The notes beneath the pieces were generated by a model. That model saw only the letters and a list, made by a program, of their open reading frames with translations, was not told the origin of the DNA and ran no database searches. Shown here piece by piece: positions 23,777-34,425 of a stretch of 64,000 bases of DNA. The stretch is from contig JAACJO010000007.1 of assembly GCA_013368445.1 (NCBI GenBank), forward strand, positions 1,798,001-1,862,000, written 5' to 3'. Position 1 is the first letter of the stretch; each line of letters begins with the position of its first letter. Made by a program: the position numbers and the translations under genes. This DNA is from Leucocoprinus leucothites. Lineage: Eukaryota; Basidiomycota; Agaricomycetes; Agaricales; Agaricaceae.

Positions 23777-24796
23777 ATGAAAGCTATCTCCTCTACCTAA
23801 TACTCCCAAGTCACTTCTCTTCTCAAAGATGGCTATTCCTTGTGCCATATTGAACATAAAACTAGTCTAGGCAAGTCTACTGTTGGGAGGATCAATAAAG
23901 AAGTTGATGGGGACAAGGAAAACAACAAGGGAGGACGTCCTTCCAAGCTTTCTCCTCATGATAAAAAAGCAATAATTCACCAAATAACCTCTGGAAAGCT
24001 AGATAATGCTGTCCAGGCTACAAATTTCATTAACTCTACTCTGTCTGACCCTGTCACACCCCAAACTGTCAGAAATACCCTTCAGGATAATGGATTTTGC
24101 TCTGTAACCAAGATCAAATGACCTCTACTCAAAAAGCAACATTGTGAGGAATGCCTTGACTCTGCACATGAACATAGGAATTGGACAGTGGAGGACTGGA
24201 AGAGGGTGTTGTGGACAGATGAAACAAAGATCAACAGGATTGGGTCAGATGGAAAGGTGTATACCTGGAAGGAGAGGGGGGAACCACTGTCAGATAGGAC
24301 CACTCTCCCTACTGTCAAACATGGAGGAGGTGGTAACATGATGGTGTGGGGGTGTATGGGGTGGAATGGGGTAGGAAAGCTGATTGAGGTTCAAGGGAAT
24401 ATGGATGCAGTGAAATACTGCGAGATTTTGGACAATGGGGTGGTGGAAAGCTTTGAAAAGTTGGAGATGGAGGAGGAGGAGAGGATATTCCAGCAGGATA
24501 ATGACCCAAAACACACCTCAAAACTGGGACAACAATGGTTTGTGGACAACAACATTCAAGTTCTATCATGCCCTGCACAATCCCCTGACCTAAATCCCAT
24601 TGAACACCTCTGGACCTACCTGAAGGACCAGCTGAAGGCATATGAAAGACCACCTAAGGGAGTATTTGAATTGTGGGAGAGGCTAGTAGAGGAGTGGAAT
24701 AAGATTCCAGCAGAAAGGTGCCAAAGGCTGATAGAAACCATGCCCAGAAGGATTGAGGCAGTTGTCAGGGCAAGAGGAGGTCATACAAAGTATTGA
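23777..24796 (+). pseudogene. Tc1-like DD34E transposase with two nonsense codons
   Basis: 340 codons in a single frame from ATG 23777 to TGA 24794-24796, normal length for Tc1. The N-terminal part has paired helix-turn-helix character and a GGRPSKLSPHDKKAI hook-like linker. The catalytic triad is visible: D in WTDETKINRIGSDG, D in QQDNDPKHTS, and E in SPDLNPIEHLW, with 34 residues between the second D and the E. TAA at 23798 (codon 8) and TGA at 24119 break it; no indel is seen. The protein would bind the TIRs and cut at TA. The copy could only move if another source supplied transposase. Confidence 0.93.
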
Positions 24797-24808
24797 GTAG
24801 GTAGATAA

Positions 24809-25022
24809 CAGAGGGTCAAAAAACTGTCCCAATGAGTAGATATTTTCGATAATTCATTAATAATTCATTGATGGACAAGGTCATGTGATCATGGGAATAT
24901 ATGCTCCCAATATGTCAAGGTACCTGTGTGAATATTTTCAGGATGCTAGGCCATATATCTGCCCTGGTATTAGCAAATATGTCCAAAATGCGAAAACATT
25001 GGGACAGTTTTTTGAGCCACTG
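24809..25022. repeat. Right 214-bp TIR, itself with inverted ends
   Basis: The inner end is CAGAGGGTCAAAAAACTGTC; the outer end is GACAGTTTTTTGAGCCACTG before TA. Inverted partner of 23430-23643. Confidence 0.9.
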
Positions 25023-26050
25023 TATGTACAAGGCAGGTTTTGGGAACGCCCAACCTCAGGCCCCCGAACCAACAACCACAGGCGCTCAACATGCCAAACC
25101 CAAAATGACAACACACGGGCCCACCCATCATCAAGTTCTCATCCCCTTTGAGGGAAACATCATCGCTGACCAAATCAAAGATTTCAATAAGGCAGCTGAA
25201 TTCTGCAACCATGGTCTTACTGCCGCCCAGTCCAAACTTCGCGTCGAATCTGTCCACGAGCCATACAACAGCATCTCCATCACCACATCGGGAGTTGCCA
25301 CTCCCACCAACCTTGATACTATTAAGTCCTGGCTGAAAAAAGCCTGGCAACTAGGAGACACCATCCCTATTGAGCTCCATCTCCCACAATCTAAATCCTT
25401 CCTAAAAATTGTTGGTGTTCCTTATTGGGTAGCCAATTCTTCAAACCCCCTCTCTCCCGCTTTTGTTGAGCAGGCCCTTGGCCAATCACCACTCTTCAAA
25501 AATGTCATCCTTGCTGCTTGTCCTCACGTCATGAAAGCCTCCCCTAAGTCAGATACGGCTGTTGTGTGGTTCAACATTTGGGACTCTCAAAATGGTACCA
25601 AGGCCAAGACGTTGGTCAACCGAACTATCAACTTCGGTCGCCATATCAGCACTATTCGTGCAACCAGTATGCACCCAGGCATAGCACAGTGTAGGAATTG
25701 CTGGCGGTGGGGTCACCCCACTCATGCATGTCATGCCCTTGGTGCGCGCTGTCAAATATGTGGTGGCCCGCATCGTGTTGAGAACCATCAGTCCATGGTC
25801 TGGTGCTGCAAGGCCAATCCTAAATCAAACCCCCCTCGTGATGCCACCCCTGATGGCATCCCATGTCCTCATCTCAAAAACTTCAAATGCCTCAATTGCA
25901 GAGGTGATCATCATACTAGCAACAACAAATGTCCTTTCTGGAGAAACAGGTTTGACCGAACCTGGCACTCTAACAAAGCTGCTGAGTCACGCACTGCACA
26001 TGCTGTCCATGCTAATTCCAATCACTCTGGTGGCGGAGTTGCAGTTTAAT

Positions 26051-29000
26051 ATGTCTGGTAAGAACAATCCTATTTCTTCTGTTCGTATCTATTCGCAAAA
26101 TGTGGGACGATCTTATGCCCTGGTTGACACCATTCTCGAGTCCAAGAAGTTGGACTTTGACATCTTTTTTCTACAGGAACCTCCATGGAATCATATACAA
26201 AAAGCACCCTCTATGACTAACCCTGAAGGGGATAATGTCATAGGTACTCCTATTCACCCTGAGTGGCTATGTATGGTTTGCCCAACTAAGCCAAACGACC
26301 CTCGACCCCATACTCTGACTTATGTTCATAGGCAGTTACTTCACATGAGACCCATCCTTCGACAAGAGTGGGTTAATCATCATGACATACAAATCTTGGG
26401 ATTATTCAACCAGGGTAACTATATCCATCTGCTCAACATATATTCTGACTTGTCTTTGTCAGCGATCAACTTTCTTTCAACGAACTTCATTGACATCCCT
26501 AATATTGTATATATGGGAGGTGACTTTAACTGCTGCTCTCCAGAGTGGGACCCCTCAGTCTCTCATACCCCTCAGTCCACCATAACTCTAACGGAGCTAG
26601 TGGACTGCTTCAATCTCACAAGGTCTCCACCGACCAATTTCTCTCCAACCCATTTTTCTCCCATAAGAGATCATGACAATTTGGTTATCAATTTAATATT
26701 CTGCGCCAATAACTCTATTACCCATATCATTGATGTCAATTCGAGACTACCCTCAGATCATGCACCTTTTTTTTTTTTTTTTTAAAAAAAAAAATCAATG
26801 AATTTATATAGCAGTGCTCGATTGCAGTCTGCTTTCAACTAAATATTACAAACAAACAGTACACTACAGCAAGCTGGGGTACACGAAGTGGTCGAAGACC
26901 GCTTAAGACAGAGACTATACACGATTAGTCTAGCAACATAGATAAGACCCGATAGAGACTATTGAACGAGGTGTCATACACAGAGATCAAATCATGCACC
27001 TTTGATTATCAATCTTCCAATTCATCCGGATTACATTAATTATAAAAAATGTGTACTACTGAAAGATAGCGATGAAGAGACCACTTTCATTTCACAGGTC
27101 TCAGAGCATCTGATGGCTCTTGACTGTTTGAACATTCATTCTACTGCCTGTCTGGACAATATCTCTAACTCTATTTCTCGAATACTCTCTGAATCGTGGA
27201 ATACAAACTCTAAAACTGTATGGATTACTAACAGATTGAAAGAATGGTGGTCCCCCCACTGTTCTGAGACTCTTCTCATTTACAGAAGAATAAAGGATCG
27301 AAAAGACTGGTGGGCATTCAGAGCGGCTACTAGAGCCGCCAAATGTTCTTTCTTTGATGAGCACATTCATGAGATTGCATCAACCAACAAACGACCCTGG
27401 GATCTTATGGAATGGGTCAAACAACACAAACTCCCTGCCATCAAGGGCATTCATTATCAAGGTCGACCATGCAACAATCTCCCAGACTTGTGGAATGCAC
27501 TCCATTCATCATATAACTCAGCGTCCAGTCAACTGGTAAGCCCTAACATTTTAAATGAAATGAAATCCCTCCCTCCCCGCTCCTGGGCCAACTTCTCCAC
27601 CCTCAAACTCACTGAATCTCTCCATTCATGCACTAACTCCTCAGCACCTGGGCCCGATCACATCTCCTGGAGACATCTAAAATCTATTGTTGCTCACAAT
27701 GACTGCCTCAAGAACATTTTACTCATTGCTAATGCGTGTGTACATCTCTCTCATTGGCTGAGTCACTTCAAGGACTTGGTCTCTATCATCATACCTAAGC
27801 CAAATAAACTGGCCTATGATACCCCAAAAGCATTTTGTCCTATTGTTCTACTAAACACTCTAGGAAAACTAATCGAGAAGATGATCGCACGACGCATGCA
27901 GTATGAAGTGGTATCTCTAGAAGTTCTTCACCCCAATCAAATGGGTGGAGTGATCCAACATTCTACCGAGGATGCAGGAGTATTCCTTACCCACATTATT
28001 TGGGCTGGATGGGCTAAAGGTATGATTACTAGTGTTTGTGCTTTCGATATCACCCAATTCTTCCCATCCCTGAACCACGAAATTCTCACTAACATTCTAT
28101 GATGCCAGGGGTTCGCCCCAGAACTTGTGAATTTCTTTTCACATTACCTTATAGGCCGATCCACCCAGTTCATGTGGAACACTTTCCTATCAGACACCCA
28201 TGACGCGGATGTTGGCGTAGGGCAAGGCTCTGCTTTATCCCCCATACTATCTGCGCTCTATTTAGCGCCTCTCATGTTCATGTTTGATCAATGTGCTCAC
28301 TTACAATCTATCCCCTCTTCCCTTCTATCCTTTGTTGATGATGGGCTTTGTATATCTCAAGCAAAGAATTACACTGACACTATTTCTTCCCTTAAATCAG
28401 CCTATTCCATCATTAACTCCATCTGCACTGATCTTGGACTTGTTGTCAAACATGACAAATCTGAGGTCTTTCACTTCTCCCGACATCATAACGATTCTAA
28501 TCCTCCCCTTGACCTATCCAACATCAGTGGCCCTCTCCTACATCCTAAACGTGTATGGCGTTACCTCAGTTTTTACTTTGATCGTTGACTCTCATTTCAC
28601 GAACATGTCCAATATTATACTACCAAAGCATTGTCCATGGTGAAAGCTATGGGAATGCTAGGTAATTCCACCCGAGGCCTCCTCCCTCTCCAGAAACACC
28701 TTCTCTATAGGTCATGTGTCGTCTCTGTGGCAACATATGGCTTTCGTTTGTGGTACTTTGAAGGCACTTGTAATAAGGCACTCCTCAAATCCTTATCATC
28801 TATGCAGAGGCGCACTGCTCTTTGGATCACAGGCACCTTTCACACTTCCCCTTCAGGCGGCGCCGAAAGTATTGCTGGACTTATACCAATTCACCTCCAT
28901 CTTCATAAATTAGCTATTTGTTCATCGTACCGAGTTTCTACTTTACCTTCTAATCATGCATTACATTCCCTTCTGTCTGATCGTTTCCCTATTAATGCTT

Positions 29001-29960
29001 CCCCTCATCCCCAATTGCTTTGCTTTCTTACTCTGGCCAAAAAAGCTAAAGTCAAAGGCCCTCTTATCGATGTAGATAGTTCTCTTTCTCATCTTTCTGA
29101 CTCTTTTTCTCCATTTGCTCCTGAATCTAAGCCTGGGTCTTGTCTTATGGACATCTTTTCTGATTCTATTCATTTTCACCCTTGTAATCACTCAGATAAA
29201 CACGAGATGTATAAACATGTATTGACTCTTGATTCTGTTTTCTCCTCTTCCTCTTTTGATCGTAATTGTATTTCAGTTGTCACTGATGCTTCTGTTCCAC
29301 TTGTAGGTTCCCTTCAGGCGGTTTCGGTGGCACATATATATCGTGGTGGACAACAAGTGTCCCATGCAAAACAAGCAAGCGGCCGGGTGTTGTCTACTGA
29401 TGCTGAGCTCCATTCCATTCGCATTGGCATCTCCAAGGCCATTTCCCTCCAGTGTGATCATATCATCCTCATCACCGACTGTCTTCCAGCAGCCAAGCTG
29501 GCAGTCAATCCCTCTATTCACTCGAGTCAATCACACTCCATCCAAGTCTGCCAACTCTTATCCAATTGGCTTGTGGCCAAACCTTCTTGATCTATCAATT
29601 TCTGGGACATCCCTTCCAAATGGCACTGGAAGCCCCACCTCAAAGTCCACAATGATGTTACCTCCACATGCATACATGCCCCTCCTCATTTAGGTACTAC
29701 TCTTGACTTCTTGCGACACAAAATCACCAATGACTGCCAGAAATCCTGGGAGTCCACATTCTGGAAGAAGTACTGCAGCAGCGGTTTCCTTCTTTCCAAA
29801 AAGAATCACAAGTTCCTTATCCCCACTTACATTAAAGGGGGCACCTGGCTTCCCTTAGCCAATGAGTTGCCATCACTATGTGCACGCATGACCTGTGCCA
29901 TCCTCAATCATGCTCCTATTGGAGTTTATTGCGAGAGGTTCTTCCCTCTCAAGCACAAGT
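26051..29960 (+). pseudogene. LINE-A ORF2, copy 6, broken and 3'-truncated
   Basis: Begins MSGKNNPISSVRIYSQNVGR. The endonuclease runs to 26769 (FFLQEPPWNH, YMGGDFNCCSPEWD, LPSDHAP), is interrupted by the 221-bp LINE-A insert, and resumes at 27004 in the same frame (insert plus duplication = 234 bp). It is open to TGA at 28100-28102 (motif A FDITQFFPSLNHEIL), then 28127-28588 (GVGQGSALSPILSALYLAPL, SFVDDGLCISQ) to another TGA, then 28631-29590 (thumb and RNase H with VTDASVPLVG, AELHSIRIG, ITDCLPAAK). A stop at 29590 precedes the C-terminal part, which ends at 29960. Confidence 0.9.
26770..26990 (-). mobile_element. Heavily 5'-truncated LINE-A insertion (221 bp)
   Basis: Poly(A) plus T-run and about 190 bp of LINE-A 3' UTR, flanked by the 13-bp duplication ATCATGCACCTTT (26757-26769 and 26991-27003). 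A textbook 5'-truncated product of target-primed reverse transcription; no coding content. Confidence 0.95.
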
Positions 29961-30163
29961 CCTTTTTTTTAAAAAAAAAAAAAATCAAAGAATTTATATA
30001 GCAGTGCTCAATTGCAGTCCGCTTTCAACTAAATATTACAAACAGACAGTACACTACAGCAAGCTGGGGTACACGAAGCAGTTGAAGACCACTTAAGACA
30101 GAGACTATACACGATTAATCCAGCAACATAGACAAGACTCAATAGAGACTATTGAACAAGGTG

Positions 30164-33100
30164 TCATACACAGAGATCTGACTCAAAGGAAAAGAGAAGA
30201 GATGAAATGAAAGAATATAGTTCACGTTCATTTGGTTTGGCGGGCACAGGAGCTTGAGGCTGTTAGAAGGTGACGCACAGGGGACATGTGGGAGGTCCTA
30301 GAAACCAGAGAAATCGCCCAGGGAGCTCACAACTCACACAGGAATCTGTGGACAACTGTAAATGACTAAGTTAACAAGATAGAGACTTGTGCTCACCTGT
30401 GGACAACTGTAAATGACTGAGAGTCAAGAAAGCGTCCACAGGAGAGTTGAACATCCAGTCAGGTGATCTACAACTGACTAAGCAACCTCTGCATCAACTC
30501 TAACTTCACACATCAACAAATCAATCACAAATACTTGTAGACTGTCCAGAGCACATCTGACAGAGGCGGCAGTGGATGCGTATCATGATTGGTGAAGGCA
30601 AAAGTGGCCGGGTTCTTTTTCAAGAACTCGACAAGGAATTCATACTGAGGGAAAGCACATTGCACCCATTGAGTGTGGAAGGGATAGAGGGGGCAGTAAC
30701 ATAGGATGTGGTGTCGTGTTTCCAGGCGATGTCCACAGTGACAGGATTTGGGCTCGAGAGGAAAAAATCTCTCGTGATATACTCCAATTGGAGCGTGGTT
30801 AAGAATGGCATGAGTTATGCGTGCACATAGTGATGGTGACTTGTTAGCTGTGGGAAGCCAAGTACCCCCTTTGATGTAAGTGGGGGTAAGGAATTTGCAG
30901 TTCTTTTTAGAAAGAAGGAAACCACTGCCGCAGTACTTCTTCTTCCAAAATGTGGACTCCCAGGATTTCTGGCAGTTGTTGGTGACTTTTCATCGCAAGA
31001 AGTCAAGGGTGGCACCCATGTGGGGAGGAGCATGGATGCGGGTGGAAGTGATGTCATTGTGGACTTTGAGATGGGGCTTCCAATGCCACTTTGATGGGAT
31101 GTCCCAGAAGTCGATAGTTTGAGATGGTTTAGCAGTGAGCCAGTCTGATAAGAGTTGGCAGACTTGGATAGAGTGAGATTGGTTTGAATGAATAAAGGGA
31201 TTGACCACCAGCTTGGCTGCTGGAAGACAATCGGTGATGAGGATAATGTGGTCGCATTGGAGGGAGATGGCTTTCGCAATTCCAATGCGAATGGAGTAAA
31301 GTTCAGTGTCAGTAGAAGATGCCTGGCTGCTTGCTTGTTTTGCGTGGGAAACTTGTCATTCACCGTGATATAAATGTGCTGCCAAAACCGCCTGAAGGGA
31401 ACCTACAAGGGGAACAGAAGCATCAGTGACAACTGAAATACAATTATGATCAAGAGATGAGGAAGAGAAAATAGAGTCGAGAGATGCTACATGTTTGTAC
31501 ATTTCATGTTTGTCCAAACGGTTACAGGGATGAAAATGAATAGAATCAGGGAAAATATCCATGAGACGGGAGCCAGGCTTGGATTCAGGAGTGAAGGAGA
31601 AAAGGAATCGGAGAGATGAGAAAGAGAACTATCTACATCAATAAGAGGGCCTTTAATTTTAGCCTTATTGGCTGGAGTGAGAAGGCGAAGTGATTGGGGA
31701 TGGGGAGCAGAATTAAGAGAAAAATGATCAGATAAAAGAGAATGTAATGCATGATTAGATGGTAAAGTAGAGACTTGATACGATGAACAAATAGCTAATT
31801 TACGAAGATGAAGATGAATAGGGATAAGTCCAGCTATACTTTTGACACCACCAGAAGGAGAAGTTCGAAAGGTGCCTGTGATCCAAAGAGCAGCACACCT
31901 TTGCATAGTTGATAGGGACTTGAGAAGTGCCTTGTTATGGGCACCTTCAAAGTACCAGAGTCGGAAACCATATGTGGCCACAGGGACAATGCATGATCTA
32001 TATAGAAGGCATTTCTGGAGAGGGAGGAGGCCTCAGGAGGAGTTGCCTAGCATACCCATAGCTTTCACTATGGATAATGCTTTGGTAGAGTAGTATCGGA
32101 CATGCTCCTGAAATGAGAGTCGACAATCAAAGTAAAAGCCAAGGTATCGCCAGACTCGTTTCGGGTGGAGGAGAGGACCTCCAACGTCGGATAGGTCAAG
32201 TGGAGGGTTAGAGTTGTTGTGACAATGGGAGAAGTGGAAGACTTCGGATTTATCATGATCAACAATAAGTCCAAGATCAGTACAGATGGAAGTAATGATG
32301 GAATAAGCTGCTTTGAGGGAGGAAATGGTATCAGTGTAGTTCTTTGCTTGAGATATACAAAGCCCGTCATCAACAAAGGATAGAAGGGAAGAGGGGATGG
32401 ATTGTAGCCGAGCGCATTGATCAAACATGAACATAAGAGGCGCTAAGTAAAGCGCAGATAGTATGGGTGATAATGCAGAACCTTGCCCCACACCAACATC
32501 TGCGTTATGGGCATCAGACAAGAAAGTGTTCCACATGAATTGTGTGGATCAACCTATGAGGTAATGAGAAAAGAAGTTAACAATTTCAGGGGCAAACCCT
32601 TGGCATTGTAGTATGTCAGTGAGAATTTTGTGGTTCAGGGAGGGGAAGAATTGTGCGATGTCAAAGGCACAAACACTAGTAATCATACCTTTGGCCCAAC
32701 CGGCCTGAATAATGTGAGTCAGGAATACTCCTGCGTCTTCTGTAGATTATTGGATTACTCCACCTATTTGGTTGGGGTGAAAGACGTCTAGAGATACCGC
32801 CTCATACTGCATGCAGTGAGCGATCATCTTCTTGATTAGTTTTCCTAAAGTGTTTAGTAGGACAATGGGACGAAACACTTTCGGTGTATCATAGGCCGGT
32901 TTATTTGGCTTGGGAATGATAATAGAGACTGAGTCCTTAAAGTGGCTTGGCCAGTGAGAGAGATGTACGCATGCATTAGCAATGAGTAGTATGTTTTTGA
33001 GGCACTCATTGTGGGCAATGATAGACTTCAAATGTTTCCAGGAGACATGATCAGGCCTGGGTGCTGAAGAATTAGTACATGAAAAGAGGGATTCGGTGAG

Positions 33101-34423
33101 TTCAAGAGCAGAGAAGTTAGCCCAAGAGCGGAGAGGAAGGAATTTCATCTCATTCAGAATGTTAGGGCTTACTGGTCAACTGGATGCTGAATTATATGAT
33201 GAATGGAGTGCATTCCATAAATCCAGAAGATCATTACAGGGTCATCCTTGATAACGAATACCCTCAATGGCAGGGAGTTTGCGTTGTTTGACCCATTCCA
33301 TAAGGTCCCAGGGTCACTTGTTGGTCGATGCGATTTCATGAATGTGTTCATCAAAGAAAGAGCATTTGGCAGCTCGAGTAGCTGCTCTGAACGCCCACCA
33401 GTCTTTTTGATCCTTTGTTCTTCTGTAAGTACAAAGAGTCTCAGAACAGTGGGGGGACCACCATTCCTTCAACTGGTTAGTGATCCATACAGTTTTAGAA
33501 TTGATATTCCAAGATTCAGAAAAGATTTGAGAAATAGAGTCGGAAATATTGTTCAGACAAGAGGTAGAATGAATGTTCGAACAATCAAGAGCCACTAGAT
33601 GCTCAGAGACTTGAGAAATAAAAGCTGTCTCTTCATCGCTATCTTTCAGCAGTACGCATTTTTTATAATTAATATAATCTGGACGAATTGGAAGATCCAT
33701 AATCAATGGTGCATGATCTGAAGGAAGTCTCGAATTGGCATCAATGACATGGGAAATAGAATTATTGGCACAAAAAATGAGATCAATAACCGAGTTGTCA
33801 TGACTTTCGATAGGAGAGAAATGGGTTTGAGAAAACACGGTCGGTGTTGACCTATTAAGATTGTAACAGTCTACTAACTCTGTTAGAGTTAACGCAGATT
33901 GAGGCACATGATTGGTTGAGGGATCCCATCCTGGAGAGCAACAATTGAAGTCGCCTCCCATTTATACAATATTAGGAATGTCAATGAAGTTCGTCGAGAG
34001 AAAGTTGATTGCCGATGATGACAAATCAGAGTATATGTTAAGTAGGTGAATATAGTTACCCTGGCTGAATAATCCCAAGATTTGTATGTCCCGATGGTTA
34101 ACCCATTCCTGTTGAAGGATGGGTCTCATGCGAAGTAGATGCCTGTGGACATAAGTCAGAGTACAGGGTCGGAGGTCGTTAGACTTAGTAGGGCGGACCA
34201 TACACAGCCACTCCGGGTGAATAGGGGCACCTATGACATCATCCCCTTCAGGGTTAGTCATAGAGAGTGCTTTGCATATGTACTTCTAAGGGGGTTCCTA
34301 TATAAAAATTATGTCGAAGTCCAGCTTTTTGGATTCAAGGAGAGTGTCAACCAGGGAGTAAGATTGTCCCACATTTTGCGAATAGATACGAACAGAGGAA
34401 ATCTGATTGTTCTTACCAGGCAT
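30164..34423 (-). pseudogene. LINE-A ORF2, copy 3, multiple stops and shifts
   Basis: ATG at 34423, 2 nt after the ORF1 TAA; TGA at 30166-30164. Recognisable parts in order: endonuclease 33314-34261 (GGDFNCCSPGWD, SVIDLIFCANNSIS, LPSDHAPLIMDLP) with a TAA near 33961; RT 32033-33148 (FRPIVLLNTLGKLIKK, GVGQGSALSPILSALY, FVDDGLCISQ); thumb and RNase H 30990-31981 with shifts; the CHCGH-type C-terminal knuckle at about 30690. The solo LTR at 30261-30562 disrupts the last codons. It is not functional. Confidence 0.88.
30261..30562 (-). repeat. LTR-c solo LTR with intact 5-bp duplication
   Basis: TGTTAG...CTGACA, 302 bp, flanked on both sides by gaggc (30256-30260 and 30563-30567). It is a clean solo LTR left by recombination between the two LTRs of a copia insertion. 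Confidence 0.96.
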
Positions 34424-34425
34424 AT

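Larger units (their letters stand above)
23430..25022 (+). mobile_element. Tc1/mariner-like transposon, copy 2 (1593 bp)
   Basis: Precise insertion into TA (23428-23429 and 25023-25024); removing it with one TA restores the LINE-A ORF1 frame (VLAMYKAGFG). TIRs are 214 bp. The transposase is on the plus strand. This copy is better preserved than the one at 2701-4291, to which it is closely similar, and is in the opposite orientation. Confidence 0.95.
21661..26049 (+). pseudogene. LINE-A ORF1 gag, copy 6, broken
   Basis: MVSIYALTTNTIEMTTPLHW at the start; TGA at 22048 after SSRTR; open 22117-22980 (SAYDGFKSPIPFRPFGKG, LPHAIHGSAESANAVPTSTP, KGKGKGNKASKP) to a frameshift in a C-run; open 23018-23327 to TAG; then the Tc1-like insertion at a TA inside GC-TA-TG. 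After it, 25023-26049 is open through the core and all knuckles (CRNCWRWGHPTHAC, CQICGGPHRVENH, CLNCRGDHHTSNNKCPFW) to TAA 26047-26049. Only one base separates this TAA from the ORF2 ATG, versus two in the other copies. Confidence 0.88.
21621..29960 (+). mobile_element. LINE-A copy 6 (plus), 3' end lost, two nested insertions
   Basis: Starts CATCCTCCTTTCCCTC at 21621, with a 40-bp leader and ORF1 ATG at 21661. It carries a Tc1-like element (23430-25022) in ORF1 and a 221-bp truncated LINE-A (26770-26990) in ORF2. It ends abruptly at 29960, in ORF2 just before the CRCGH knuckle, where LINE-A copy 3 (minus) begins. No target duplication links the two sides of that break. Confidence 0.9.
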
